Counted from the first letter of the stretch, positions 1-9,023 are shown. The stretch: DNA of 41,680 bases from Burkholderia puraquae (GCF_002099195.1 NZ_NBYX01000037.1:1-41680); one strand, 5' to 3'. A program made the numbers and translations. Notes: a model not told the origin generated them from the sequence alone.

Positions 1-266
1 GGCAGTTCCTGCAACTGGCGATACGCGGCGTCGGCGAGCGCCTTGCGGCCGTAGCCGACGTTCACGCACCAGAGGCCGGCCATCCCGTCGAGGATCTTGT
101 TGCCGTCCGAGTCCCACAGGTAGACGCCGTCCGCCTTCACGATCACGCGGCTGCCCGCGCGGTTCAGCGCGCCCATGTCCGAGAACGGGTGGATGTGGTG
201 CGCGGCGTCGAGTGCGCGGTAATCCGCGGTCGAATGCGGTGAGAAGACGTCGTTTCGATCGGTCAT
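1..266 (-). CDS. spuC: class III aminotransferase, N-terminal part (putrescine-pyruvate aminotransferase type)
   Basis: Partial gene: only the first 88 codons lie in the window and the rest runs off the left edge. The visible N-terminus has an HxxHPFSDM stretch, then a VYLWDSDGNKILDGMAGLWC segment, typical of class III PLP-dependent omega-aminotransferases of the SpuC group, which move the amino group of putrescine (or similar amines) to pyruvate. The PLP lysine lies outside the window. The ATG is preceded by GGAGGAAAC, an almost ideal ribosome binding site. It sits 28 bp after puuA on the same strand, so it is probably the third gene of puuD-puuA-spuC. The family call is firm; putrescine as substrate is inferred from the neighbours. 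Confidence 0.85.
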   Translation of the reverse strand, partial: MTDRNDVFSPHSTADYRALDAAHHIHPFSDMGALNRAGSRVIVKADGVYLWDSDGNKILDGMAGLWCVNVGYGRKALADAAYRQLQEL

Positions 267-294
267 GTTTCCTCCGGATAACAGGGCCGCACGC

Positions 295-1632
295 TCAGAC
301 GTGCAGCAGCAGATGCCTGCGTTCCCACGAGCTGATCACGCGGAAGAACGCTTCGTATTCGGTGTCCTTCAGCGCCAGGTAGGCCTTCACGAACTTGTCG
401 CCGAGAATGCCGGCCAGCGGCGTGCTGGCCGCCATCAGCGAGATGCCCTCCTCGAGATTGCGCGGCAGCTGATACGGCAGGTTGTAGCCGTCCGACGCGA
501 TCGGCTCGGTCGGTGCGAGCTGCTGCGACAAGCCGAGATAGCCGGCGGCGAGCGTCGCCGCGAACGCGAGGTACGGATTGCAGTCGACGCCCGGAATCCG
601 GTTCTCGATGCGGCGTGCCGACGCGCCCGACTGCGGAATGCGAAAGCCGACCGTGCGGTTGTCGTAGCCCCACTGCACGTTGATCGGCGCCGCCATGAAG
701 CGCGACAGGCGGCGATACGAGTTGATGTACGGCGCGAAGATCGGCATCAGCGCGGGCGTGTACTTCTGCAGCCCCGCGAGATAGCTGTGGAACATCGGCG
801 ACACCGCACCGTCTTCGTCGGAGAACAGGTTGCGCCCCGTACGGGCGTCGGCCAGGCTCTGGTGGATATGCATCGCCGAGCCCGGCTCGTCCTGCATCGG
901 CTTCGCCATGAAGGTCGCATACATGTTGTGGCGCAGCGCCGCCTCGCGCACCGTGCGCTTGAACAGGAATACCTGGTCCGCCAGCGACAGCGCATCGCCG
1001 TGCACGAAGTTGATCTCCATCTGCGCGGCGCCGACCTCGTGGATCAGCGTCTCGATGTCGAGGCCCTGCATCTCGCAGTATTCATAGATGTCCTCGAACA
1101 GCGAATCGAACTCGTTCACCGCTTCGATCGAATACGACTGCCGGCCGGTCTCCGCGCGCCCGGTGCGGCCGACCGGCGGACGCAGCGGCAAGTCGGGATC
1201 GGCGTTCATGTCGACGAGATAGAACTCGAGCTCGGGCGCAACGACCGGCTGCCAGCCTTTCGCCTTGTACAGGTCGAGCACGCGTCGCAGCACGTAGCGC
1301 GGCGAGATCTCGACCGGCGAGCCGTCGAAGTGCACGCAGTCGTGGATCACCTGCGCGGTCGGATCGACCGCCCACGGAATCAGGCAGATCGTCGACGGAT
1401 CGGGCACGCACACCATGTCGGGATCGGTCACGCCGGTCAGCGTGCCGTCCTCCGGATAGTCGCCGGTGACGGTCTGCACCATCACGGCCTGCGGCAGGCG
1501 CATCGATTCGCCGGACTCGAACTTGTTGCGCGGAATGATCTTGCCGCGCGCAATGCCGGCCATGTCGGGAATGATCGCCTCGACCTCGGTGATGCGGTGC
1601 TGTCGCAGGAATTCGCTCAGTTCGGGTTGCAT
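295..1632 (-). CDS. puuA: glutamine synthetase family protein, probable gamma-glutamylputrescine synthetase
   Basis: 445 residues, the usual length for class I glutamine-synthetase-like ligases. An N-terminal beta-grasp region (IIPDMAGIARGKIIP near residue 20) is followed by the catalytic domain, with GSAMHIHQSL, NRTVGFRIP and ENRIPGVDCNPYLAFAATLA carrying the ATP/glutamate and metal ligands. The family joins glutamate to an amine with ATP; PuuA makes gamma-glutamylputrescine, the first step of the Puu pathway. The flanking glutamine-amidotransferase-like hydrolase (12 bp upstream) and the SpuC-like aminotransferase (28 bp downstream) support a polyamine role over ammonia assimilation. Start codon has GAGG seven bases upstream. 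Other amines as substrate cannot be excluded. Confidence 0.9.
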   Translation of the reverse strand: MQPELSEFLRQHRITEVEAIIPDMAGIARGKIIPRNKFESGESMRLPQAVMVQTVTGDYPEDGTLTGVTDPDMVCVPDPSTICLIPWAVDPTAQVIHDCVHFDGSPVEISPRYVLRRVLDLYKAKGWQPVVAPELEFYLVDMNADPDLPLRPPVGRTGRAETGRQSYSIEAVNEFDSLFEDIYEYCEMQGLDIETLIHEVGAAQMEINFVHGDALSLADQVFLFKRTVREAALRHNMYATFMAKPMQDEPGSAMHIHQSLADARTGRNLFSDEDGAVSPMFHSYLAGLQKYTPALMPIFAPYINSYRRLSRFMAAPINVQWGYDNRTVGFRIPQSGASARRIENRIPGVDCNPYLAFAATLAAGYLGLSQQLAPTEPIASDGYNLPYQLPRNLEEGISLMAASTPLAGILGDKFVKAYLALKDTEYEAFFRVISSWERRHLLLHV

Positions 1633-1644
1633 GATCGGCCTCTA

Positions 1645-2451
1645 TCAGTCGACGTCGGATGCGGCCGGCGACGACGTCGCGCCACAAGCCGCAAGAATGC
1701 GATGCGTCATGCGCGCGCGGCACGCCGCGCCGAATGCCGCGAAGATGTCGCGCGACAGCGGCTGTTCCGCGTAGCGCCATTCGGGATGCCACTGCACGCC
1801 GAGCGCAAACGCGCGCGCGCCGCGCACGCTGACGGCCTCGATCAGTCCGTCGGGCGCGCTGGCTTCGACGACGAGCCCCGCACCGAGCTGTGCAATGCCC
1901 TGGTCGTGCAGCGAATTGACCGTCGCGTCCTGCGCGCCGCGCGCGACTCGCTGCAGCAGGCCGCCCGGCGCAAATTGCACGACGTGCGCGGGGCCGTATT
2001 GCCGTTCGAGCGGATCGGCCGGCCGCTCGCGGTGATCGTCGAAGCCGGTCGTCGCGTGCAGCCGCTGATGCAGCGTGCCGCCGTAGGCGACGTTCAGCTC
2101 CTGCATGCCGCGACAGATGGCGAGCACGGGCACGCCGGCTTCGATCGCCGCGCGGATCAGCGGCAGCGCGGTCGCATCGCGCGCGGGATCGTGCAGCGTG
2201 TCGGGCGCGCTCGCGGTACCGCCGTAATGATGCGGCTCGACGTTCGAATAGCTGCCGGTCAACAGCAAGCCGTCGACCGCCGCGACGATCGCGTCGGCCG
2301 GCTGGCGCGCGCCGAGTGCGGGCAGCACGAATGCAAGCGCGCCGGCGCCGTCGACGAGCGCCGCCAGGTACTTCTCCCCCGCCGTGTGGTTCGGATGCGC
2401 ACCGCGCAGGATGCGGTCGGCGGTGACGGCTACGATCGGGCGCGCACGCAT
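1645..2451 (-). CDS. puuD: gamma-glutamyl-gamma-aminobutyrate hydrolase (class I glutamine amidotransferase fold)
   Basis: 268 residues from the chosen ATG. A longer reading with 29 extra Arg/Ala-rich residues is open, but this ATG starts the family's conserved RPIVAVTAD strand and has GGAGAGG just upstream. The nucleophile is Cys113 in LAICRGMQELN, the oxyanion region is LLTGSYSNVEP, and the catalytic His is in GVQWHPEW. PuuD-type enzymes hydrolyse gamma-glutamyl-GABA to GABA and glutamate. Lies 12 bp before puuA and is the first recognisable gene of the unit, about 580 bp downstream of a palindromic promoter region. Confidence 0.88.
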   Translation of the reverse strand: MRARPIVAVTADRILRGAHPNHTAGEKYLAALVDGAGALAFVLPALGARQPADAIVAAVDGLLLTGSYSNVEPHHYGGTASAPDTLHDPARDATALPLIRAAIEAGVPVLAICRGMQELNVAYGGTLHQRLHATTGFDDHRERPADPLERQYGPAHVVQFAPGGLLQRVARGAQDATVNSLHDQGIAQLGAGLVVEASAPDGLIEAVSVRGARAFALGVQWHPEWRYAEQPLSRDIFAAFGAACRARMTHRILAACGATSSPAASDVD

Positions 2452-2597
2452 GGGTGCCTCTCCGGTAAGCGCGCGCGACACGTTCGCACGCGGGACGATG
2501 AAGGTTCGCGCCGGCGCCGCACGCGCGCGCCACGACACGGCGCATGCCCATGCACGATCCTGCCGCGCGGACGATGCGGCAACAGGCGGTGCGACCC

Positions 2598-2621
2598 GAA
2601 ACGGAAACGGAAACGGAAAAG
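2598..2621. repeat. hexanucleotide tandem repeat (GAAACG)
   Basis: Three perfect GAAACG units followed by one degenerate GAAAAG unit, about 150 bp upstream of the puuD start. It does not lie in a supported gene. Copy number could vary by slippage. Confidence 0.7.
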
Positions 2622-3028
2622 GACGCTAGGGCAACAACGATGCGCTGCCGTCGCACTGCACCGCGCTGAACACGTGCGCGGTCACGAGATTGAAGCGGCG
2701 CAGGCCGCGATGGGACATGGCGAAGAAACGAGGCTCGCGCAAAGGGGCGGCACGCGTGCCGCAATCAGCATGCCGGATCGGACCGGCCTGAGGCGGCGCG
2801 CCCGCCGACGGACTTCGCGTCCGGCGTATCGAAGGGCTGGCGGCTTTCACGATGGTGCTCGACTGACTGACGAAGGCAGGACACGTGTCGCGACGAAGCG
2901 CATGCGGCAATGCCGCGCGGCGACACGTCGGCAAGGTGTCTCGCGGCGCATTCCGGCGCGGTGCGGCCAGGATCGATGGCCTCGCCGCCGGTGCGCGCGT
3001 GACGACTTCCTGACATTCAGCTTATATC

Positions 3029-3056
3029 ACCTAAAAATTGCGTCAAATTTTCAGGT
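3029..3056 (-). promoter_or_regulatory. palindromic operator overlapping a putative puu promoter
   Basis: A 28-bp dyad: ACCTAAAAATT on one side and AATTTTCAGGT on the other, 10 of 14 pairs matching, in the only AT-rich stretch between the hut terminator and puuD. On the minus strand TTGACG (3041-3046) lies 14 bp before TATAAG (3021-3026), a short-spaced sigma-70-like promoter reading toward puuD. The position suggests a repressor or activator site for the puuD-puuA-spuC unit. No regulator gene for it is visible, so the binding protein is unknown. Confidence 0.5.
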
Positions 3057-3090
3057 ACCGATGACGGCATCGGTCAGACGAAAAGCACCC

Positions 3091-3126
3091 AAAAAAAACG
3101 GCACCGATCTCGTGGATCGATGCCGT
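3091..3126 (-). terminator. rho-independent terminator of the hut operon
   Basis: On the minus strand an 11-bp stem (ACGGCATCGAT pairing with ATCGGTGCCGT, one G-T wobble) with a 7-nt loop runs directly into eight T residues. It lies about 90 bp after the hutG stop codon and separates hut from the puu unit. Confidence 0.9.
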
Positions 3127-3215
3127 GTTGTGCATTGCACCGGTGCAGCACGCTGCGTGCCGGCGGGCTGCGACACACCTGCTCCGCCGCGCTGCCGCAT
3201 CCGCGCGGCCCGTGT

Positions 3216-4013
3216 TCAACGATGCGCGAGCGCGGTTTCGACGAGCGTCTGCAATAGCGGCACAATCCGCGCCGCACGCGTTTCGTCATACGCGTAGGGA
3301 CGCGTCTCTTCCATGTAGGTGATCTGCGAAAGCTCGAGCTGCACGGCCTCGACGCCGGTATCGGGCACGCCATAGTGACGCGTGATGTAGCCGCCCTTGA
3401 AGCGCCCGTTCGCGACGGCCGTATAGCCGCCATGTTCGAGCACGCGTGCGGCCAGCGCCTCTGCCAGACCCGGTGCGGCACTCGCGCCGCTCGACGTGCC
3501 GAAGTTGAAGTCGGGCAGGCGGCCGTCGAAGAAGCGCGGCACGTGCGAGCGGATCGAATGCGCTTCCCACACGAGCACGCGGCCGTGTTCGCGCTTCAGG
3601 CGGGCGACCTCACGCTGCAGCGCGTCGTGATACGGCAGCCAGTAGCGATCGCGGCGACGCATGATCTCGTCATTGCCCGGCAGCGCGTTCGCCGGATACA
3701 GCGGTGCCTTGTCGAACGTATCGACCGGCACGAGCCCCGTCGTGTCCTGCCCCGGGTACAGGTTTTCGTTGTCGGGCGGACGGTTCAGGTCGACCACGTA
3801 ACGTGCATGCGACGGTACGAGGATCGATGCGCCGAGGTCGGCCGCGAATCCGTACAGCCGTTCGAGATGCCAATCGCAATCGTCCACGAAACGCGCGTCG
3901 GCCGTCATCGTCGCGGCGATGTCGTCGGGGATGTGCGTGCCTGCATGCGGAATCGAGATCAGCAGCGGCAAAGTGCCCTGCTTCAGCGTGAATACAGCCG
4001 GTTGTTCAGTCAT
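3216..4013 (-). CDS. hutG: N-formylglutamate deformylase
   Basis: 265 residues, the normal length for the zinc-dependent N-formylglutamate amidohydrolase family. The N-terminal LLISIPHAGTHIP carries a metal-ligand His, followed by DCDWHLERLYGFA, VVDLNRPP, VWEAHSIRSHVP with a further ligand/catalytic His, and GGYITRHYG near the C-terminus. It hydrolyses N-formyl-L-glutamate to formate and glutamate, the last step of the HutF/HutG branch. Last gene of the hut operon, 59 bp after hutF and followed by the terminator. Confidence 0.95.
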   Translation of the reverse strand: MTEQPAVFTLKQGTLPLLISIPHAGTHIPDDIAATMTADARFVDDCDWHLERLYGFAADLGASILVPSHARYVVDLNRPPDNENLYPGQDTTGLVPVDTFDKAPLYPANALPGNDEIMRRRDRYWLPYHDALQREVARLKREHGRVLVWEAHSIRSHVPRFFDGRLPDFNFGTSSGASAAPGLAEALAARVLEHGGYTAVANGRFKGGYITRHYGVPDTGVEAVQLELSQITYMEETRPYAYDETRAARIVPLLQTLVETALAHR

Positions 4014-4072
4014 GTCGCATCACCGTTAGAGGTCTGCCGGCGCACGCATGCGGCGTGCGCCGGTTGCGCGCA

Positions 4073-5449
4073 TCAGCGCAGCAGTTGCGCCAGCGCGGCG
4101 CGGTAGTCGGCATACGCGACGGCTTCGTCGCGATGACGGCGGCCGCTCACGACGCGCTCGCCGCCCGTGTAGACGTCGAGCACCGGCGTCTCGCCGTGCT
4201 CCGCGAACACGATACCCGACAACCACGACGTGCTGTCGTGTTCGGCGATCGCCGGATGATCGGGATCGAGCACGAGCCAGTCGGCGCGGCATCCTTCCCG
4301 CAGCGCGCCGACACGCCGCCCGCTGGCCTGCGCGCCGCCCGCGAGCGAAGCGTCGAACAGGCGATCGGCGACATGCGCCTGCGTGTCGCTCGCCAGCACG
4401 TTGCGCGCACGGTGCACGAGCCGCTGCCCGTATTCGAGCAGGCGCAACTCCGAGCGCCAGTCGACCGACGCATGGCTGTCCGAGCCGACGCCGATCACGC
4501 CGCCCTGCGCGAGATAGTCGACGGCCGGGAACACGCCGTCGCCGAGGTTCGCCTCGGTCGTCAGGCACAGGCCGGCGACCGCGCGACGCTTCGCGAGCGC
4601 CGCCGTCTCGGCCGCGTCGACATGCGTCGCATGCACGAGACACCAGCGTGCATCGACGTCGAAGCGCTCGAGCAGCCATTGCACGGGGCGCGCACCATAG
4701 GCACGCACGCAGTCGTCGACTTCGGCTGTCTGCTCGGCGATATGGATATGCACGGGCGCATCGTCGGGCAGCCCGTCGAGCAGCACGCGCAACCCGTTCT
4801 CGGATACCGCCCGCAGCGAGTGCGGCGCGACGCCATAGCGCAGCCCGCCGTGCTCCGGTGCCGCGCGGCGCATCGCGTCGAGCAGCTCGAGCAGGCCGTC
4901 AGGCGTATTGATGAAGCGGCGCTGGTCGTCGCGCGGCGGCTTGTTGCCGAAGCCGGCGAACTGGTACGACACGGGCAGCATCGTGATGCCGATGCCGGCC
5001 GAGCGCGCAGCGTCGACCACGCACGTGCCGAGTTCCGCGATCTGCGGATAACGCGAGCCGTCCTGCGCGTGATGCACGTAGTGGAATTCGCACACCGACG
5101 TGTAGCCGCACTTGAGCATCTCGACATACAGCCAGCGCGCGATCGCCGCGAGCGCGTCGGGCGTGATCTTCAGCGCGAAGCGGTACATCAGGTCGCGCCA
5201 GCTCCAGAAGCTGTCGGCCGGATTCGCGCGGTATTCGGTAAGCCCCGCCATCGCGCGCTGGAACGCGTGCGAATGCAGGTTCGGCATGCCGGGCAGCACC
5301 GGCCCGGCCGCGCGCGCGACGCCGGCGGGTGCGTCGGTGTCGGGCGTCACGCCGGTCAGCGTGCCGGCGGCGTCCCAGCGCAGCAGCACGTTACGGCGCC
5401 AGCCATCGGGCAGGTACGCATGGTCTGCGAACAACAGGGTGTCGGTCAT
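4073..5449 (-). CDS. hutF: formimidoylglutamate deiminase
   Basis: Amidohydrolase-superfamily enzyme of about 458 residues. Metal and substrate motifs are visible: LHSHAFQRAMAGLTEY, VAPHSLRAV, HIHIAEQTAEVDDC, LVHATHVD and GSDSHASVDWRSELRLLEYGQRL. The GSDSHASVDW signature is typical of HutF. It deiminates N-formimidoyl-L-glutamate to N-formylglutamate and ammonia, feeding HutG. I chose the ATG giving MTDTLLFAD, 4 bp after the hutI stop. An ATG four codons upstream (5461) would overlap hutI and is possible. Confidence 0.94.
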   Translation of the reverse strand: MTDTLLFADHAYLPDGWRRNVLLRWDAAGTLTGVTPDTDAPAGVARAAGPVLPGMPNLHSHAFQRAMAGLTEYRANPADSFWSWRDLMYRFALKITPDALAAIARWLYVEMLKCGYTSVCEFHYVHHAQDGSRYPQIAELGTCVVDAARSAGIGITMLPVSYQFAGFGNKPPRDDQRRFINTPDGLLELLDAMRRAAPEHGGLRYGVAPHSLRAVSENGLRVLLDGLPDDAPVHIHIAEQTAEVDDCVRAYGARPVQWLLERFDVDARWCLVHATHVDAAETAALAKRRAVAGLCLTTEANLGDGVFPAVDYLAQGGVIGVGSDSHASVDWRSELRLLEYGQRLVHRARNVLASDTQAHVADRLFDASLAGGAQASGRRVGALREGCRADWLVLDPDHPAIAEHDSTSWLSGIVFAEHGETPVLDVYTGGERVVSGRRHRDEAVAYADYRAALAQLLR

Positions 5450-5453
5450 AAGG

Positions 5454-6677
5454 CTATCCATTCATCCGGCGAAACACGGTCGTGCCGCCGCGTACGACCT
5501 GCTCGCACAGCGGCCGGCCGATCCAGTAGGCGAGCTCCGACAGCGAGCCGACCGACCAGGCGGCGAAGTCGGCCTGGCGACCGATCTCGAGCGCGCCGTG
5601 GCGATCCGCGCGGCCGAGCGCTGCGGCCGCATGGCGCGTGACGCCCTGCAGCACTTCGGGCACCGTCATGCGGAACAGCGTGCAGCCCATGTTCAAGGTC
5701 AACAGCAGCGATTCGAGCGGCGACGTGCCGGGGTTGTGATCGGTCGCGAGCGCGATCGGCACGCCGTGCTTGCGCAGCAGCTCGATCGGCGGCAGTTGCG
5801 TCTCGCGGATGAAGTAGTACGCGCCGGGCAGCAGCACGGCAACCGTCCCGGCTGCCTTCATGGCCTCGATACCGGCTTCGTCGAGAAATTCGAGGTGATC
5901 GGCGGACAGTGCGCGGTAGCGCGCGGCCAGCGCCGTGCCGCCCGCATTCGACAGCTGCTCCGCATGCAGCTTCACCGGCAGCCCGCGCCGCGTCGCGGCG
6001 TCGAACACGCGCTCGGTCTGCGCGAGCGAAAAGCCGATGCGCTCGCAGAACACGTCGACCGCGTCGACGAGGCCTTCGTCGGCCAGCGCCGGCAGCATCC
6101 GGTCGCACACTTCGTCGATGTACGCATCCGCACGGCCCGCGTATTCGGGCGGCAGCGCATGCGCGCCGAGGAAGGTCGTGTAGACGGTGACCGGAAAGCG
6201 CTCGCCGAGCTGGCGCGCGACGCGCAGCATCTTGCGTTCGCTCGCGAGGTCGAGCCCGTAGCCCGACTTGATCTCGATCGCAGTCACGCCTTCGGCGAGC
6301 AGCGGCTGCAGCCGCGCAGCGGCCTGCACGAACAGCGTCGTCTCGTCGGCCGCGCGCGTCGCGCGCACCGTCGACACGATCCCGCCGCCCTGCCGCGCGA
6401 TTTCCTCATAGCTCACGCCCGCGAGACGCTGCGCGAATTCGTCGGCACGCGTGCCGCCGTACACGAGGTGCGTATGGCAGTCGACGAGGCCCGGCGTCAC
6501 CCACGCGCCGTGCAGATCCTCGCGCTGCCAGTGGGTATAACCGTGCGGCAGCGCGTGCATCGCGCCGAGCCAGACGATCGTGCCGGTTTCGTCGACGGCG
6601 ATCGCCGCGTCGTCGATCGTCTCGTCAGGATGGCCGTGCGGGCACAGCCTCAGGTGATGCCAGACAGTCGGTTTCAT
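5454..6677 (-). CDS. hutI: imidazolonepropionase
   Basis: 407 residues, the family's usual length. Amidohydrolase metal motifs: VDCHTHLVYGGTRADEF near residue 65, then IEIKSGYGLD, KLHAEQLSNAGG, SADHLEFLDEAG and LATDHNPGTSP. It opens the ring of 4-imidazolone-5-propionate to give N-formimidoylglutamate, step three of histidine breakdown. It starts 4 bp after the hutD stop and is followed 4 bp later by hutF, consistent with translational coupling along the operon. Confidence 0.96.
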   Translation of the reverse strand: MKPTVWHHLRLCPHGHPDETIDDAAIAVDETGTIVWLGAMHALPHGYTHWQREDLHGAWVTPGLVDCHTHLVYGGTRADEFAQRLAGVSYEEIARQGGGIVSTVRATRAADETTLFVQAAARLQPLLAEGVTAIEIKSGYGLDLASERKMLRVARQLGERFPVTVYTTFLGAHALPPEYAGRADAYIDEVCDRMLPALADEGLVDAVDVFCERIGFSLAQTERVFDAATRRGLPVKLHAEQLSNAGGTALAARYRALSADHLEFLDEAGIEAMKAAGTVAVLLPGAYYFIRETQLPPIELLRKHGVPIALATDHNPGTSPLESLLLTLNMGCTLFRMTVPEVLQGVTRHAAAALGRADRHGALEIGRQADFAAWSVGSLSELAYWIGRPLCEQVVRGGTTVFRRMNG

Positions 6678-6681
6678 GCAT

Positions 6682-7293
6682 TCAGTCTCGTTCGCCGATG
6701 GCGAGCGACACGGCGAGCAACGCGCCGCTTCCGCTCACGACGACGTCAAACGCACGCCGCGGCCCGTCGAGCCGCAACGTGTCCATTTCGTGCAGTGTGG
6801 AGCGTGTGCCGTCGATTTCAACGGCAACCTCGCCAGCCGCGCAATACAGCAGCACGGTATCGGCACGCTCGATGCGGTGCGCGCCTGCGCGCCACACGTC
6901 GAGCGCGCCGCGTGCGGCCGAGCGGCGCGTCATCAGGTTGAAGTCGCGCGTCGCGCCGTCGTGCAGCGTCGCGTCGATCGCCGCCTCGCCCGCAAAATCC
7001 GCGCGGGCCAGCGGTGCGTCGAGCACGTGGCGTGCGCCGCCTGCCTCGGCGAGCGTCATGCCCGCGCCGGACAGCAGCACGAGTGTGCGGTCGATCCCGT
7101 CGAAACGCGAGAACGGCCCGGGCGTGCCGACGTCGGCCACGCTCACGCGCCACGCGAACGCGTCGAGCGCGGCGCCCTCAGGAAACGCACCGATTTCGCG
7201 CGTCACGCCGCCGCCGTTCTTCCATGGCGACGCGACGAGATCCGCTGCGCGGATCATCGTCGCGATCACCGGCGCCTGGTGGAGCGCCGTCAT
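6682..7293 (-). CDS. hutD: HutD/Ves family cupin protein
   Basis: 203 residues from the ATG just after the hutU stop; the frame stays open far upstream inside hutU, but only this start gives the conserved N-terminus. ASPWKNGGGVTREIGAFPEG (about residues 19-38) and FAWRVSVADV are hallmarks of HutD. A double-stranded beta-helix fold is expected. HutD is reported to be needed for fitness on histidine/urocanate, perhaps by limiting pathway flux through a small ligand; its biochemical role is not settled. Lies between hutU (2 bp gap) and hutI (4 bp gap). Confidence 0.9.
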   Translation of the reverse strand: MTALHQAPVIATMIRAADLVASPWKNGGGVTREIGAFPEGAALDAFAWRVSVADVGTPGPFSRFDGIDRTLVLLSGAGMTLAEAGGARHVLDAPLARADFAGEAAIDATLHDGATRDFNLMTRRSAARGALDVWRAGAHRIERADTVLLYCAAGEVAVEIDGTRSTLHEMDTLRLDGPRRAFDVVVSGSGALLAVSLAIGERD

Positions 7294-7295
7294 GC

Positions 7296-8984
7296 TCAGC
7301 GGCCGAGCATCGGCAGCTTCAGGCCGGCTTCGCGGGCCGTCTGCTGCGCGAGTTCGTAGCCGGCATCCGCATGGCGCATCACGCCCGTCGCCGGGTCGTT
7401 CAGCAGCACGCGGCCAAGACGCTCGTGTGCTTCGGCGGTACCGTCGGCGACGATCACAACGCCCGAGTGCTGCGAGAAACCCATGCCCACACCGCCGCCA
7501 TGGTGCAGCGACACCCACGATGCGCCGCCTGCGGTGTTCAGCAGTGCGTTCAGCAGCGGCCAGTCGCTCACGGCGTCCGAACCGTCCTTCATCGATTCCG
7601 TCTCGCGGTTCGGGCTGGCGACCGAACCGGTGTCGAGGTGGTCGCGGCCGATCACGATCGGGGCCTTCAGTTCGCCGTTCTTGACCATCTCGTTGAACGC
7701 CTGGCCGAGGCGATAGCGATCCTTCACGCCGACCCAGCAGATCCGTGCCGGCAGGCCCTGGAACGCAATGCGTTCACGCGCCATGTCGAGCCAGTTGTGC
7801 AGGTGCGGATCGTCGGGGATCAGCTCCTTCACCTTCTGGTCGGTCTTGTAGATGTCTTCCGGATCGCCCGACAGCGCGACCCAGCGGAACGGGCCCTTGC
7901 CTTCGCAGAACAGCGGGCGGATATACGCCGGCACGAAGCCCGGGAAATCGAATGCGTTCTCGACGCCCATTTCCAGCGCCATCTGGCGGATGTTGTTGCC
8001 GTAGTCGAGCGTCGCCGCGCCGCGCTCCTGCAGCGCCAGCATCGCGCGCACCTGGACGGCCATCGACTGCTTCGCGACCTTCACGATGCTCTGCGGATCG
8101 ACCTTCTGCGCTTCGCGCCATTGCGCGACGGTCCAGCCTTGCGGCAGGTAGCCGTTGATCGGGTCGTGCGCGCTCGTCTGGTCGGTCACGCAATCCGGCG
8201 TGATGCCGCGCGTGACGAGCTCCGCGAATACGTCGGCCGCGTTGCCGAGCAGGCCGATCGACACCGGCTTGCCGGTGCGCTTCGCTTCCTCGATCATGCC
8301 GAGCGCCTCGTCGAGCGTCGTCGCCTTCTTGTCGACGTAGCGCGTCTTCAGGCGGAAGTCGATGCGGGTCTCGTCGCATTCGACCGCGATCATCGAGAAG
8401 CCGGCCATCGTCGCGGCCAGCGGCTGCGCGCCGCCCATGCCGCCCAGGCCGCCCGTCAGGATCCAGCGGCCCGACGGGTCGCCGTTGAAGTGCTGGTTCG
8501 CGACCGAGAAGAACGTTTCATAGGTGCCCTGCACGATGCCCTGGCTGCCGATGTAGATCCAGCTGCCGGCCGTCATCTGGCCGTACATCATCAGGCCCTT
8601 GCGGTCGAGCTCATGGAAGTGATCCCAGTTCGCCCAGTGCGGCACGAGGTTCGAGTTCGCGAGCAGCACGCGCGGCGCATCCGTGTGCGTGCGGAACACA
8701 CCGACCGGCTTGCCCGACTGGATCAGCAGCGTCTCGTTCTCTTCGAGATCCTTCAGCGACGCGAGGATCTGGTCGTAGCATTCCCAGTTGCGCGCCGCGC
8801 GGCCGATGCCGCCGTACACGACGAGCGCATGCGGATGCTCGGCGACTTCCGGGTCGAGGTTGTTCTGGATCATCCGGTAGGCCGCTTCGGCCAGCCAGGT
8901 CTTGCAGACTTTCTCGCTGCCGCGCGGCGCGCGGATCGTGCGCGTCGGATCGAGACGGGGATCGATGTGTTTCGGATGGTTCAT
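7296..8984 (-). CDS. hutU: urocanate hydratase
   Basis: 562 residues, matching the family. Contains the NAD-binding glycine stretch TGGLGGMGGAQPLA, the N-terminal KTWLAEAAYRMIQNNLDPEVAE, VVYGGIGRAARNWECYD, and the ICWVG segment with the conserved cysteine near the catalytic region. The C-terminus has LHHGGGVGMGFSQHSG. It hydrates urocanate to 4-imidazolone-5-propionate using tightly bound NAD+ as electrophile. GGGAG lies upstream of the ATG. Follows hutC by 39 bp. Confidence 0.97.
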   Translation of the reverse strand: MNHPKHIDPRLDPTRTIRAPRGSEKVCKTWLAEAAYRMIQNNLDPEVAEHPHALVVYGGIGRAARNWECYDQILASLKDLEENETLLIQSGKPVGVFRTHTDAPRVLLANSNLVPHWANWDHFHELDRKGLMMYGQMTAGSWIYIGSQGIVQGTYETFFSVANQHFNGDPSGRWILTGGLGGMGGAQPLAATMAGFSMIAVECDETRIDFRLKTRYVDKKATTLDEALGMIEEAKRTGKPVSIGLLGNAADVFAELVTRGITPDCVTDQTSAHDPINGYLPQGWTVAQWREAQKVDPQSIVKVAKQSMAVQVRAMLALQERGAATLDYGNNIRQMALEMGVENAFDFPGFVPAYIRPLFCEGKGPFRWVALSGDPEDIYKTDQKVKELIPDDPHLHNWLDMARERIAFQGLPARICWVGVKDRYRLGQAFNEMVKNGELKAPIVIGRDHLDTGSVASPNRETESMKDGSDAVSDWPLLNALLNTAGGASWVSLHHGGGVGMGFSQHSGVVIVADGTAEAHERLGRVLLNDPATGVMRHADAGYELAQQTAREAGLKLPMLGR

Positions 8985-9023
8985 GACGACAGCTCCCGAA
9001 GGAAAATGAATATCAAATAGGAA

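Larger units (their letters stand above)
2452..3090. other. long region without a supported gene, upstream of puuD
   Basis: About 640 bp between the puuD start and the hut terminator. It contains a hexamer repeat (2598-2621) and, at its far end, an AT-rich palindrome with promoter-like boxes. Open frames of 80-100 codons exist on the minus strand (2626-2934 and 2765-3016), but they are Arg/Ala/Ser-rich, lack ribosome binding sites and resemble no family I know. If the promoter near 3040 drives puuD, the mRNA would carry a leader of roughly 550 nt. Confidence 0.5.

Noticed and set aside
2626..2934. 102-codon minus-strand frame upstream of puuD
   Set aside because: No ribosome binding site, no family resemblance, and low-complexity composition; could not be supported as a gene.
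265..3297. 1010-codon open frame on the plus strand, opposite puuA and puuD
   Set aside because: Arg/Ala/His-rich antisense frame produced by high GC; the opposite strand has clear family motifs and the frame crosses the hut terminator.
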